Below are positions 34,785 to 44,329 of a DNA stretch of 64,000 bases, one piece after another (the stretch's first letter is position 1; each line of letters starts with the position of its first letter). The translations under genes were made by a program, and so were the position numbers. The stretch is from Paenibacillus bovis (GTDB lineage Bacteria > Bacillota > Bacilli > Paenibacillales > Paenibacillaceae). Under the pieces are notes generated by a model, which saw only the letters and a program-made list of their open reading frames with translations, was not told the DNA's origin and did no database searches. The stretch spans positions 5,252,001-5,316,000 of the forward strand of contig NZ_CP013023.1 in assembly GCF_001421015.2 (NCBI RefSeq), written 5' to 3'.

Positions 34785-35936
34785 TCACTTTTCCACGTTC
34801 GTCGGAATATGAATTACAATTTTTGTTCCTTGGTTTTCGGCAGATTCAATTTCCATTCTGCCGTCCAGTAATTCAACCCGTTCACGCATACCAATTAATC
34901 CAAAGTTATTATGGTCCTTGGTGCGCTGCTCTACTTTTTCCAGATTGAAGCCTTTGCCGTTATCTTCGACAGTCAGCTTCACGATCTGTGACTGGAATGT
35001 AATAATGACTGTTACATAGGTAGGCTCGGCATGTTTGGATGCGTTCGTCAGCGCCTCCTGAACCAGCCGGTAGATAGCAGCCTCCATGGCTGAAGTAAGC
35101 CGATATTCCTTGCCTCTGGTTTCGAAAATAGAACGAATTCGAGTTTTTTCTTCAAAATCCTGCACATATTTTCGCAAAGTAGGAATGAGGCCCAGATCAT
35201 CCAGTGCCATCGGTCTTAGATTAAATATGACTTTTCTCATTTCTTGTAAGCTTGAACGCACTTGTGCTTTCAAATCTACTATTTCGTCCTTAACCATCTG
35301 ATATTCCTGCTTGGCAATCATTCTTTCCAAAATTTCCGTCCTAAGAACTAGATTGGCTAGCAACTGCGCAGGCCCATCATGGATTTCCCGGGAAATTCTT
35401 TTGCGCTCATCTTCCTGAGCAAGAATGATCTTCAAGCCGATCAGCTGACGATTTTTGGCAGATTCCAGGATACGGGTTACCTGATTCAGCTCTCCGGACA
35501 AATATTCCAGTACGACGCCCATCTGCGAACCGATCGTCTCGGCTCGCTCGATAGAGCTTTCCACATTTTTAACGCGCTTTTGCAAATCGTCCCGTCTGGC
35601 TTTCAGGTACATTTCCTTTTCCCGGTATATCATCAGATCAAGCTGTAGCTGAGTCGCCTTCTCATAGGCTTGCTTGATATCCTCTTCATTATACCGCACA
35701 AAGTCACGACTTACCTCAGTGAGTCTGATTCGGGAACTGCGATAACCGACTTCGAGCTGATCTACTTTCTCGATCGTCTCTGCCGTCTCCCTTAATACAA
35801 GCTCCAGCTCCGTATTGAGAGAAAGCAGTTCTCTTCGAGAAGTATCCAGAATCTCGAAGATCTGATATTTGCTGTTTTCCATTACGTTTGTTGCGTTCTT
35901 AATGACGTGATCTATCGCATCAGCGTGGAACTCCAC
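34785..35936 (-). CDS. degS: Sensor histidine kinase DegS (cytosolic)
   Basis: Phosphorylates DegU. The 383-aa protein lacks membrane segments. It has an N-terminal coiled-coil sensor region (about 20-180), the HisKA_3 box with the phosphorylated histidine in RKRISREIHDGPAQLLANL, and an HATPase_c domain with VEDNGKGFNLE and NNFGLIGMRERVELLDG. I chose GTG at 35936, eight bases after GGAG. An in-frame TTG nine codons earlier is possible but has no ribosome site. Confidence 0.95.
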   Translation of the reverse strand: MEFHADAIDHVIKNATNVMENSKYQIFEILDTSRRELLSLNTELELVLRETAETIEKVDQLEVGYRSSRIRLTEVSRDFVRYNEEDIKQAYEKATQLQLDLMIYREKEMYLKARRDDLQKRVKNVESSIERAETIGSQMGVVLEYLSGELNQVTRILESAKNRQLIGLKIILAQEDERKRISREIHDGPAQLLANLVLRTEILERMIAKQEYQMVKDEIVDLKAQVRSSLQEMRKVIFNLRPMALDDLGLIPTLRKYVQDFEEKTRIRSIFETRGKEYRLTSAMEAAIYRLVQEALTNASKHAEPTYVTVIITFQSQIVKLTVEDNGKGFNLEKVEQRTKDHNNFGLIGMRERVELLDGRMEIESAENQGTKIVIHIPTNVEK

Positions 35937-35965
35937 TTGATCTTCTCCATTTCTGTAAGTCAATT

Positions 35966-35987
35966 ATATGATACTTTTATATCATAT
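35966..35987 (-). promoter_or_regulatory. Inverted repeat with TATAAT, possible degS promoter/operator
   Basis: ATATGATA-CTTTTA-TATCATAT is a perfect 8-bp inverted repeat in the 60-base gap before degS. A TATAAT overlaps its right edge on the minus strand and another TATAAT follows on its other side. The -35 is not convincing, so readthrough from the upstream glycosidase gene is also possible. Confidence 0.35.
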
Positions 35988-35996
35988 TATAACTTA

Positions 35997-38669
35997 TCAT
36001 GATTGGACAGTAATCGTCTTGGTTTTTTGATCCCATTTTACGGATAGACCAAGCTCTTCAGATACCAGTCGGAGCGGGACTAAAGTCCTGCCCGAGACAA
36101 CCAGAGGTGCTACACTGGAGCTTTTCAGCTTGCCATTCATTACATATTCTTTGTTACCAACCGTCAAATCCATCAATGCACCAGAGCGAAGAATGGTTAC
36201 ACGCTGGTTTTTCTGATCCCAATTCGCCTGTCCGCCAAATGCATCGATAATGTATTTTACCGGAATATAGGTTGCGTTGTTCCGGAGCATGGGAGCCGCG
36301 TCGATAGCCTGAGATTGGCCATTTAGTGTGGCTGTCTTTTTACCAACAGTCATGGCCAGTGTGCCTGAAGGGTTTGTAAAGCTGGCAGCCTGGGCAGCAC
36401 CGGTCAGTTTGATATTGTCGATCTGGATGCTTCCGGTAGCAGCACGTTCGTCCTGACCCTCTTCTACATTAACCAGATAAATGCGTTTCAATTTGGCCGG
36501 ATAGCTGATTCCGAGTGAAGACAGGTCCACATTCAGTGTTTTCCAGCCTTTCCAGTTCACGCTTTTCGCCAGATCGATATAGACAGTTTTGCCGCTGGCA
36601 TCAGTTGCTTCGGCGCGCAGCCAGTTAAAGCTCTGATCGCCATACACATCTACGGCCATCGCCTTGGTACCTGCATTCAACGTTTTGCCATTCAGTTGAG
36701 CATAAGCATACTTTTTGCCGGTTCCGTTGGTCATATCATATGTCAGCTGCAGCACTTTGGAGTTGGAGTGATCTTCTGCTCCTTGCGTGATTGCTGCTGT
36801 ACCTGTAACCGAGCTTGGGTTGCCGAGGAAGCTTACTGTCGTATCTGGGCCTTCAAAGTCTTCCCATGTGGTCGTTGCGCCGCCACCGGTCGTTAATACC
36901 ATCATTGTGCTGAATCCATCATAACGTGCAATAGCGTAGCCCACTGTAGTACCACTATCTACGGAATTGATAGTCAGCTGATCATCTTTAACTGTTCCTT
37001 TGAAGCCGACGAATTCCCACTTCAATGTTTCCGGCGAAATTGTCAGACTGGAACCATTTTTTAGTTTGGCCGTTACAGGAACCGCAATAGTTGTACCTGC
37101 TTTGAGCGTAGCTGTCGTGCTTGCCGGAGTCAGGCTCTGGATCGCATCGGCGCCTACAATATCTACATTCATGCTGGTACTGATTCCGTTACTTGTTGCA
37201 ACGACTTTGGCTGTACCCGAGCCTGTTGCTTTGAACTCGCTGCCTGTCCATTTGATATTGCTGCTGCCTGCTTTCCAGGTTGGCTTAATATTTTCATTGT
37301 TGATTGGATTGTAGTAGGTGTCATATCCATTCGCCGAATATTTCGCAGTCTGACCTAACAGCAGCTGCTTCGGACCACTAATATTAAATCCTTTTACACT
37401 GCCTTGAGGAGCGGTAGTGTATACACCCAGACCGTTTACCACGCTGCGCTGGGTCGTGCCCCCGTACTCGGTCTCAAAGGTAAGCTCGGCTTGCTTCTCA
37501 CCGAGTGGACGCGTCACGAGGGTCGTAGAGCCCCCACCATCCAGGTTCAAGCCTTTCCATACTCCGATAGAGACCATAAAGGACTGCAGCTCGTATAGCG
37601 ACATCCCGGCACTATTGTTATTATCCTGTACTGCAATAATATACGCATAACGTCCATTCTGGGAATATCCTACCGCTGTACGTGCACGATTACCACCCAG
37701 TGCATTCACATTCCGGGAAAAGGAAGTCGTTTTGCCTTCATCCACCAGAATCGTATGACCACCAATCATCATTTTCAGATCAGCAGGATCTACTGTTTTA
37801 CCGGTAGAGCGTGTTTTCAGGGCATAGTCGGTCGTGACTTTTTGTCCTACCTGCATATGCTGTTGAATATATTTGGCAGCTGTTCCGTGTGCTCTCAAAA
37901 TGTAGGCACCTGCTGGAACCGTCTGTTTGATTCCTTTATTCAAAGAAATCTGGGTAATAACTCCATCCTGTACCAGCACTTCGGTAGGTGTAGTGGAACT
38001 GTTCGCCGGACGCTCTACTGCTTTCCATGCATCTGTATAGATATACATTTTATTAGTATGACTGAAAGTTTTGTCCGGCTCCGTCATATAAGAAGCCTGA
38101 TTAATACCCGCCAGGTCAAAAGTAGAACCATCTTCTGCGGTTACTTTACCTTCAAATGTAAACTGTTCAATCATAGGCGTTCCGCTTTTGGTTACGCCAA
38201 AAGCGTACATTCCGGAGAGTTCGGATGGACTGGACATCAATACGCCATCCGATGCCTGGGCGCCCATAGGAACGCCTTCGGCACTCGTATTAAAGTAATC
38301 TCCATTGACACCAGCGACTGCTTTGGTTTCCTTTGCCATACCTTCTACAGATTGGCGGGTTGTAATTTTGCCACCCTGTCCGGTCATCACATTCAAATTA
38401 ACATATGGATTTTGTAAATCCACTTTGACCACATCCGCTAGTACAGTAGCGGACTTGCCAGATCGCGTCGTGTTATAGCGATACTCCAGTAATTGGGCTC
38501 CTGAAGTAATATTGCTTTCATTCAGTTTAGTGGTTGAAGCAGCTTCGGCTCGCTGCACCGGAAACCAGGATGCTGCCGGTACGCCGATCTCCAGCACGGG
38601 TTGAATCCACAATGTGCCTGCAATGGTCAGTACGATCCATTTGCGCATTGTTTTTGTTTTGCCATTCAT
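35997..38669 (-). CDS. Secreted phosphodiester glycosidase (NAGPA family) with C-terminal stalk domain
   Basis: An 890-aa exported protein. After a signal peptide (hydrophobic WIVLTIAGTLWIQPVLEI, cleavage near AEAAS) comes the NAGPA phosphodiester glycosidase domain (VAGVNGDYFN, then GYSQNGRYAYIIAVQDN and GLNLDGGGSTTLV). A bacterial Ig-like region, a beta-sandwich with QIDNIKLTG, and two C-terminal copper-amine-oxidase-N-like modules (NATYIPVKYIIDAFGG and GRTLVPLRLVSEEL) follow. NAGPA proteins cleave GlcNAc-phosphodiester bonds, so a wall teichoic acid or glycopolymer substrate is plausible. The ATG at 38669 has AGGAG at 11 bases. It is 60 bases upstream of degS. Confidence 0.9.
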   Translation of the reverse strand: MNGKTKTMRKWIVLTIAGTLWIQPVLEIGVPAASWFPVQRAEAASTTKLNESNITSGAQLLEYRYNTTRSGKSATVLADVVKVDLQNPYVNLNVMTGQGGKITTRQSVEGMAKETKAVAGVNGDYFNTSAEGVPMGAQASDGVLMSSPSELSGMYAFGVTKSGTPMIEQFTFEGKVTAEDGSTFDLAGINQASYMTEPDKTFSHTNKMYIYTDAWKAVERPANSSTTPTEVLVQDGVITQISLNKGIKQTVPAGAYILRAHGTAAKYIQQHMQVGQKVTTDYALKTRSTGKTVDPADLKMMIGGHTILVDEGKTTSFSRNVNALGGNRARTAVGYSQNGRYAYIIAVQDNNNSAGMSLYELQSFMVSIGVWKGLNLDGGGSTTLVTRPLGEKQAELTFETEYGGTTQRSVVNGLGVYTTAPQGSVKGFNISGPKQLLLGQTAKYSANGYDTYYNPINNENIKPTWKAGSSNIKWTGSEFKATGSGTAKVVATSNGISTSMNVDIVGADAIQSLTPASTTATLKAGTTIAVPVTAKLKNGSSLTISPETLKWEFVGFKGTVKDDQLTINSVDSGTTVGYAIARYDGFSTMMVLTTGGGATTTWEDFEGPDTTVSFLGNPSSVTGTAAITQGAEDHSNSKVLQLTYDMTNGTGKKYAYAQLNGKTLNAGTKAMAVDVYGDQSFNWLRAEATDASGKTVYIDLAKSVNWKGWKTLNVDLSSLGISYPAKLKRIYLVNVEEGQDERAATGSIQIDNIKLTGAAQAASFTNPSGTLAMTVGKKTATLNGQSQAIDAAPMLRNNATYIPVKYIIDAFGGQANWDQKNQRVTILRSGALMDLTVGNKEYVMNGKLKSSSVAPLVVSGRTLVPLRLVSEELGLSVKWDQKTKTITVQS

Positions 38670-38979
38670 AATTTTGAACGCTCCTATTCCTTGAAATTCC
38701 ATTTTCTATTCTTTATCTATTTGTCTTCGACAGGGATATCCTATTCCTATCCCTCAATTATACTCATGATGAGCCACTAACCGCCAAGCGGCAAAGTTAT
38801 CCTTCTATCAGTTAGACTACAAAAAGGATAAAAAGTTACGGAACAATCATCACTTTATTGAAATATTGTCATCTTTATTATGAAATGTACCGCATAGAAG
38901 TGAAAGCATGCCTATGGTACAACCATACTATTTACAGTACTACAATTTTGATTTCATGCGAAATAACAGTATCTTGATA
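38670..38979. other. Gap upstream of the phosphodiester glycosidase
   Basis: AT-rich. A TATAAT at 38762-38757 (minus) with TTGGCG 19 bases upstream is a weak promoter candidate. No gene was found. Confidence 0.35.
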
Positions 38980-39017
38980 ATAAAATAAAAAGCCGCCCGG
39001 TAACTTGGCCGGACGGC
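38980..39017 (-). terminator. Intrinsic terminator after metK
   Basis: A GC-rich 9-bp stem with one mismatch (38992-39000 with 39009-39017) is followed by TTTTTATTTTATT on the minus strand, about 165 bases after the metK stop. Confidence 0.88.
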
Positions 39018-39180
39018 ATACATACATTGCTTCATTTATAAACGATATGAATACGAGCAAATCCGTTTGTCAGAAAACGGATAACGTTTCACGATGATAC
39101 AGCCATATAACAATTAAAACAAGAGGTTACAAAAATCCTGTTATTGCTATTGATTGTATACAATCGCTATTCTGCCTGTA

Positions 39181-40383
39181 TTACAGACCCGCTTGGGATT
39201 TCAGCAGTTCTGCTTTGTCTACACGTTCCCAAGGAAGATCCACATCAGTACGGCCAAAGTGACCATATGCTGCAGTTTGACGATAGATTGGACGACGCAG
39301 ATCCAGCATACGAATAATGCCAGTTGGGCGCAGATCAAAATTATCGCGTACCAGTTCTACCAGTTTGTCTTCGTCTACTTTGCCTGTACCGTACGTATCA
39401 ACGTTGATCGATACCGGGTTAGCTACACCGATCGCATACGCCAGCTGAATTTCACATTTGTCAGCCAGACCTGCAGCCACCAGGTTTTTAGCTACATAAC
39501 GTGCAGCATAAGCAGCAGAACGGTCTACTTTTGTAGGATCCTTACCGGAGAATGCTCCGCCGCCATGACGTGCATAACCACCGTACGTATCTACAATGAT
39601 CTTACGACCTGTCAGACCTGCATCACCTTGAGGACCACCGATAACAAAACGACCTGTAGGATTAATAAAGTATTTGGTTTCATCGTCCAGCAGTTCTGCA
39701 GGAACAACCGGCAGAATAACATGCTCACGAATATCTTTTTGGATTTGCTCCAGTGTTGCTTCTTCAGCGTGCTGTGTGGATACAACGATTGTATCTACGC
39801 GTACAGGCTTACCGTTTTCGTATTCTACGGTTACCTGAGTTTTGCCATCAGGACGCAGATAATCCAGCTTACCGTCTTTACGCACCTCAGAAAGGCGGCG
39901 TGCGATACGGTGGGACAAAGCGATTGGAAGAGGCATCAGTTCAGGGGTCTCATTGGCTGCAAAGCCGAACATCAGACCCTGGTCACCTGCACCAATATTT
40001 TCGGTTTCTTTTTCCATTTGTTCCGGATCACGAGTCTCCAGAGCTGCGTTTACGCCTTGGGCGATATCGGCAGATTGCTCGTTCAGGGAAGTCAGTACTG
40101 CACATGTATTGTAATCAAAGCCGTATTTGGCACGAGTATAGCCAATTTCTTTGACAGTATTTCTCACGATAGATGGAATATCCACATATTCCGAGTTTGT
40201 GCTAATTTCACCAATGACAAGTACCAGGCCTGTAGCTACAGACACTTCACATGCAACACGTGCATTCGGGTCGTTTGCCAAAAAAGCGTCCAGTACAGCA
40301 TCAGAAATTTGGTCACAAATCTTATCTGGATGTCCTTCGGTTACAGACTCTGATGTAAATAGATGTTTTTTAATATTGGACAA
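39181..40383 (-). CDS. metK: S-adenosylmethionine synthetase
   Basis: Makes SAM from methionine and ATP. The 400-aa protein has [20 protein letters not shown] at the N-terminus, [10 protein letters not shown], and the phosphate loop [16 protein letters not shown]. The start is TTG at 40383, ten bases after GGGAGG. An ATG upstream at 40452 would add residues that the family lacks. It has its own promoter and a leader with a terminator-like hairpin. SAM from this enzyme would also feed the methyltransferase-GT fusion in the flagellar region. Confidence 0.96.
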   Translation of the reverse strand: MSNIKKHLFTSESVTEGHPDKICDQISDAVLDAFLANDPNARVACEVSVATGLVLVIGEISTNSEYVDIPSIVRNTVKEIGYTRAKYGFDYNTCAVLTSLNEQSADIAQGVNAALETRDPEQMEKETENIGAGDQGLMFGFAANETPELMPLPIALSHRIARRLSEVRKDGKLDYLRPDGKTQVTVEYENGKPVRVDTIVVSTQHAEEATLEQIQKDIREHVILPVVPAELLDDETKYFINPTGRFVIGGPQGDAGLTGRKIIVDTYGGYARHGGGAFSGKDPTKVDRSAAYAARYVAKNLVAAGLADKCEIQLAYAIGVANPVSINVDTYGTGKVDEDKLVELVRDNFDLRPTGIIRMLDLRRPIYRQTAAYGHFGRTDVDLPWERVDKAELLKSQAGL

Positions 40384-40465
40384 CAGTTTCCAACCTCCCA
40401 TATGGATAATAAGGTGTGAGCGTTGTGCAAAATACCTCAGTGTGCATATCAAGAGTTTCTACACA

Positions 40466-40496
40466 AAAAATGAACCCTTTCCATAAGGAAAAGGTT
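40466..40496 (-). terminator. Terminator-like hairpin in the metK leader
   Basis: A 10-bp stem with one G-T or mismatch position (40473-40482 with 40487-40496, loop ATAA) is followed by CATTTTTT on the minus strand. It lies between the metK promoter and the metK start, so it would act as an attenuator rather than an end-of-gene terminator. No S-box or T-box core is visible before it. Confidence 0.6.
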
Positions 40497-40517
40497 GCTT
40501 TACAAGCCTCAGAAGTC

Positions 40518-40546
40518 ATAATAACGTATTTGATACCTGGTGTCAA
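40518..40546 (-). promoter_or_regulatory. Sigma-A promoter of metK
   Basis: The minus strand reads TTGACA (40546-40541), 17 bases, TATTAT (40523-40518): a full -35 consensus and five of six -10 bases. The predicted start is near 40511, giving a leader of about 128 bases. The 400 bases from here to 40946 are very AT-rich and contain no other gene or clear element. Confidence 0.8.
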
Positions 40547-40945
40547 ACTTATTATTTGTAAGTCTCTACATAGAAATAAAAGCAATTACGCCTTCACAAT
40601 TCGAATAGAATAAACGAGATATACTTACGAAAAAGAGAACAATTGCATTTGTCACTTTATAAAAATGAGCATTATTAGCCAAGTTGATTATTACAGGTAT
40701 GACAATTGCTTGGTAACTATATTATCCCAGCATATTGAGCAATACAAACAGATGGATTATAAAAGTATAACAGTTACAAAAACACTACCTATATAATTAG
40801 TAACAAAAACAGTGAACTTCAGTAGTATTGAAAATATTTTGATAAAATCAGATTGTTTATCAGAAAAAAATTATTATATAATCTCTTACAAATTATTCTT
40901 CAATCAAGTATAAATAAGAACCCATATGACAAATAATCATCTGAT

Positions 40946-41575
40946 TTACAGTACTTTATAATTGCCAATAACCATTATTGTAGCATTATAGCGCATACTG
41001 GAATCCACTGTTACACCACGGCCTTCTCTTGGAAAAAGCAGCAAATGGTTATTCGGTGCTGGTTGCGCACTACTTAGTTCATTGCCTACCGTAATATCAA
41101 TAAGTCCATTAGCTCCATCGCTATATACTATAGCTTTTCCGGTTCGTACAATCATTTGAGTTCCGGCCTCAGCGATGAGTTTCTTGCCAGGACGCAGTTC
41201 TACAATGTTTACATTGGAACTTGTAGAAGAACTGGCACCGGTGTTTGTAACCGTTGAGCCTGTATTACCTGTTCCTGTCGAAGGAGTCACAGCATTGCTT
41301 GCAGTATTTTTATTGGTAGAACTGCTGGAAGTGCCAGTAGCATTTGAACTAGATGGAAGTGTAGTTTTAGAACCGGTAATATTGGAATCGGCGCTGCTGA
41401 TTTTTCCACCAAGCGCTTTTTGAATTTGCTGGTCGACATAACTTTTGGTTACTACTGGATCATCTGCAGATCCCAGCTGGCTGCTTGCACTGGTAACTGT
41501 AGTCATTGAACTTCCTGCCCATATTCCGATAACAATAGTTCCTGCTGCCATTAACCACGTTGAATATTTTTTCAT
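40946..41575 (-). CDS. Secreted Ser/Thr-rich hypothetical protein
   Basis: A 209-aa protein with an N-terminal signal or anchor (STWLMAAGTIVIGIWAGSSM), a short conserved-looking segment VVTKSYVDQQIQKALGG, a low-complexity Ser/Thr/Asn/Gly linker (about 60-120), and a C-terminal beta-rich domain with LRPGKKLIAEAGTQMIVRTG. I do not recognise the family. The linker resembles surface-exposed stalks that can be glycosylated. GGAGG lies before the ATG. It sits between metK and the stalk-domain surface protein and is likely part of the envelope set. Confidence 0.8.
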   Translation of the reverse strand: MKKYSTWLMAAGTIVIGIWAGSSMTTVTSASSQLGSADDPVVTKSYVDQQIQKALGGKISSADSNITGSKTTLPSSSNATGTSSSSTNKNTASNAVTPSTGTGNTGSTVTNTGASSSTSSNVNIVELRPGKKLIAEAGTQMIVRTGKAIVYSDGANGLIDITVGNELSSAQPAPNNHLLLFPREGRGVTVDSSMRYNATIMVIGNYKVL

Positions 41576-41698
41576 GTTTGCCTCCAGTAAAATATTGATC
41601 GTGTTTACCTGACGCTATCTTTCATTCGGATAAATATGTTGATCTTCAAATTGTATTCAGTATTCATTTATTTATCCTAATATTAAAAGAAATATACA

Positions 41699-41735
41699 AA
41701 AAAACACCCCGGAGCAGTTGCCTACTCCGAGGTGT
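41699..41735 (-). terminator. Intrinsic terminator after the 771-aa surface protein gene
   Basis: A 14-bp stem with two mismatches (41704-41717 with 41722-41735) is followed by a long T run on the minus strand. Confidence 0.88.
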
Positions 41736-41786
41736 CTCAGTGAAGGTATTACTACCTTCTATTTTGTAGCAATAATATCAGGGATA

Positions 41787-44102
41787 TTATTTGCTAGTTA
41801 CTGTTACAGTTTTAGCAGCTGCATCGTATTGTACAGTTGCATCCAGTGCTTTACCAACCCATGCGATTGGCAGTACAGTACGGTTAGCTTTAGTTACAGC
41901 TTTAACGTCCATGTTGATTGTGGAACCGTTGATAGTCAGTTGATTAGTTTTCAGTTTCAGCTGAACTACGCGGTCGCCTTTGATCAAAGTAACCATAGAA
42001 GTTGCTTTGTCGAACAGGATGTTAGCTTGGGATACACCCAGAGCTTCAGCTACGTAACGAACTGGCAAGTAAGTGCGGCCGTTTTCTACATAAGGAGCAA
42101 CTTCAGCAGTACGAGTAGTACCGTTTACGCTGTAAGCAGTGCTTCCGATTGTGTAGATTGCAGTTACAGCATTGTCAGTTTGGTCAGCTGGAGCTGTACC
42201 AATTGTAGCAATTGCTGCTTGAGTTGCTGCACGGTTGCTGTCATACCAGCTGCTTGTTACATCATTGTTTCTGTTGTAAGCAGTGTAAGAAGCTGCAGGA
42301 CCTTGTACTTTAGCAACGATATCGCCTTGTGGTACAGTACGGTCGATACGCAGGTTTACGCCATTGATGGAAATAGTACTTGCAGTAGTACTTTCGCTAT
42401 CTACGTAGAAACGCAGAACGCCTTGAGTACTGTTTTGGTAAGTGTCGATAGACACGTTACGGATACGCAGGTCGCCAGAAGTTACAGATACTGTTGGAGT
42501 GGAACCGAATGTCACGCCGGATGGCAGCAGAATTTCTACCAGACCTGGGCTAGCTACATCGTTACCATTGTCATCAGTCAAGGCACCAGCAGCGCCTTCT
42601 TTCAGAGTCAGGTCACCGATAGAAGCCATATCTGTACCAATTGCAACATTGTAAGTTGCATTAGTTGCTGTCAGAGTTACAGCGTTAGTAGCAGTTGCAG
42701 CTTTAACTGTACCAGTCAAACCTTGGCTACCAGCTACTGTCAGGTTAACATCACCTGTGAATCCTGGTTGTACAGCAATTTCAACATCTTTCAGTGTGAT
42801 AGAACCAGCACGGTTAGATGTGTTGATTTTGCCACCATTAGTGTCGTTAGTACCTGTAGGCCAAGTCAGACGCAGTGTACGACCGTCTGTACCGGAATAT
42901 TCAAAGTTAGGTTGAGTCAGACCATTTGCTGTTTCAACAGAACCTGTGCTACCAGTTGCGCCTTTACCATCTTCGTAAACTGTCTGCCAACGTGCACCTT
43001 CTGGCAGTTGCAGTGTTACTGTGCGGCCTCTCAGGAACGAACCAGCTACAGTTTCTTTAATTACTACATCACCGATTTGTTGCTCATCTTGTCCGGAAGT
43101 TACAGTCGTTGGAGAAGCAATTGTTACTCCACCACCATACTCACCATAAGTACCTACTACAAGAGAAGAAACATTCAGAGAAGAGTTACCGCTAATGGAA
43201 GCTGTAACATCACCATCTTTTGCTTGATCTTCATCATCTACACTGAAAGTCAGTGGCAGATCGAAGGAAGAAGCACTAGTAGAGCGAACGCCGGATTTAG
43301 TAGCGATTGTAAGAGTATCATCATCAATAGAGATGTTCAGATCTTCGTTATCCAGGTCACCGTACAATGCAGTAGCAGTACCAGCAGCACTCCAATCAAA
43401 ACCACTTGGCAGTTTCAGTTTGATAGCATTGCCATCTCTCAGAGAAGCTGCAACAGATTCAGTCACACGCAGTGTGAAAGCGAAATCTTCGCTGCTGGAT
43501 TGAGTTTCACGTGCTTCCAGAGCTACTTGACCAGAAGTTACAACAGTAGCGAATTTAACATTCCCTGTAGGCAAACCGCTGTTTGGATCTGCAGTAAAGG
43601 ACAGGTTCAGATCACCACTAGTCAGACCAGTAGAACGTACTTGGTTAGCCAAGTCAATTTGGAAGTTGAAATCGTCGTCTTGGTTAGTACCTTTAACGCC
43701 GATACGGAAAGTTTTGTTGCTGCTTCCTACTCGCTCAGCTGCAGATACGATTACATTGTTTCCACCTGTTGTAGTAACATCAGAACGGCTAGTAACAATG
43801 CTATTCAGATTAGCGTTAGCTTTCAGTTCCAGACCTTCTGGCAGTGTAACTGTCAGATATTTGTAAGTTGCAGTTGTTGCAGTACCATCGTTGAGTGTAT
43901 CTTCGAATACATTTACTCTTACGCGTCCCAGTTCAGTTACGGACTCAGTAGAGTTACCAGAAATAGTTGGAACACTGATTACATCGAAGCTACCCGATGC
44001 ATGTGCTGCTGTTGGAGCGATGATACCTGCAACTGGAGCAACGCCAGCCAGCAATGCTGCGCTTGCTGCTACGTTAATAACTTTTTTAGTAGACTTTTTC
44101 AT
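41787..44102 (-). CDS. Secreted surface protein with C-terminal copper-amine-oxidase-N-like stalk domain
   Basis: A 771-aa exported protein. A signal peptide (KKVINVAASAALLAGVAPVA, cleavage near AHA-SGS) is followed by several beta-sandwich repeats of similar pattern (for example VTLQLPEGARW, LVEILLPSGVTFG) and two C-terminal stalk modules (GRTYLPVRYVAEALGV and VLPIAWVGKALDATVQYD). It has no SLH domain, LPXTG motif or membrane anchor, so its wall attachment is unclear. It could be an abundant S-layer-like protein, as the promoter, strong AAGGAGGAG site and terminator suggest high expression. That is inference. Confidence 0.85.
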   Translation of the reverse strand: MKKSTKKVINVAASAALLAGVAPVAGIIAPTAAHASGSFDVISVPTISGNSTESVTELGRVRVNVFEDTLNDGTATTATYKYLTVTLPEGLELKANANLNSIVTSRSDVTTTGGNNVIVSAAERVGSSNKTFRIGVKGTNQDDDFNFQIDLANQVRSTGLTSGDLNLSFTADPNSGLPTGNVKFATVVTSGQVALEARETQSSSEDFAFTLRVTESVAASLRDGNAIKLKLPSGFDWSAAGTATALYGDLDNEDLNISIDDDTLTIATKSGVRSTSASSFDLPLTFSVDDEDQAKDGDVTASISGNSSLNVSSLVVGTYGEYGGGVTIASPTTVTSGQDEQQIGDVVIKETVAGSFLRGRTVTLQLPEGARWQTVYEDGKGATGSTGSVETANGLTQPNFEYSGTDGRTLRLTWPTGTNDTNGGKINTSNRAGSITLKDVEIAVQPGFTGDVNLTVAGSQGLTGTVKAATATNAVTLTATNATYNVAIGTDMASIGDLTLKEGAAGALTDDNGNDVASPGLVEILLPSGVTFGSTPTVSVTSGDLRIRNVSIDTYQNSTQGVLRFYVDSESTTASTISINGVNLRIDRTVPQGDIVAKVQGPAASYTAYNRNNDVTSSWYDSNRAATQAAIATIGTAPADQTDNAVTAIYTIGSTAYSVNGTTRTAEVAPYVENGRTYLPVRYVAEALGVSQANILFDKATSMVTLIKGDRVVQLKLKTNQLTINGSTINMDVKAVTKANRTVLPIAWVGKALDATVQYDAAAKTVTVTSK

Positions 44103-44232
44103 AACCTTTTGTTCTCCTCCTTGAATATCATAAACGTTTTTTTTGTTTTTTTGTTTGTTATGGATTTTGTCACTCATCAGTCGTTACACCCCCTTTCCGA
44201 GTTTAAGCAAATCCTGTTTTTGTATGATGATA

Positions 44233-44251
44233 TCTGTGACAAAATCACAGA
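44233..44251 (-). repeat. Inverted repeat in the surface protein leader
   Basis: TCTGTGA-CAAAA-TCACAGA, a perfect 7-bp inverted repeat, lies about 45-60 bases downstream of the predicted transcription start. It could be an RNA hairpin or an operator. Confidence 0.6.
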
Positions 44252-44300
44252 AAATCGTAACCGGAACATTCGTCAATCGAAAACCGCAGTGTCCAAAAGT

Positions 44301-44329
44301 ATTATACATTGCGTCAATGATGCCGTAAA
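44301..44329 (-). promoter_or_regulatory. Sigma-A-type promoter of the 771-aa surface protein gene
   Basis: The minus strand reads TTTACG (44329-44324), 17 bases, TATAAT (44306-44301). This gives a leader of about 190 bases. A 10-bp inverted repeat (44349-44358 with 44379-44388, TTGTTGAATA/TATTCAACAA) lies just upstream of the -35. Confidence 0.65.

Noticed and set aside
39154-40353. A 399-codon plus-strand frame opposite metK
   Set aside because: Shadow of metK with no motifs and no ribosome site.
40384-40945. S-box SAM riboswitch or T-box before metK
   Set aside because: Looked for the conserved cores and did not find them. Only the promoter and one terminator-like hairpin are visible. 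A covariance search would be decisive.
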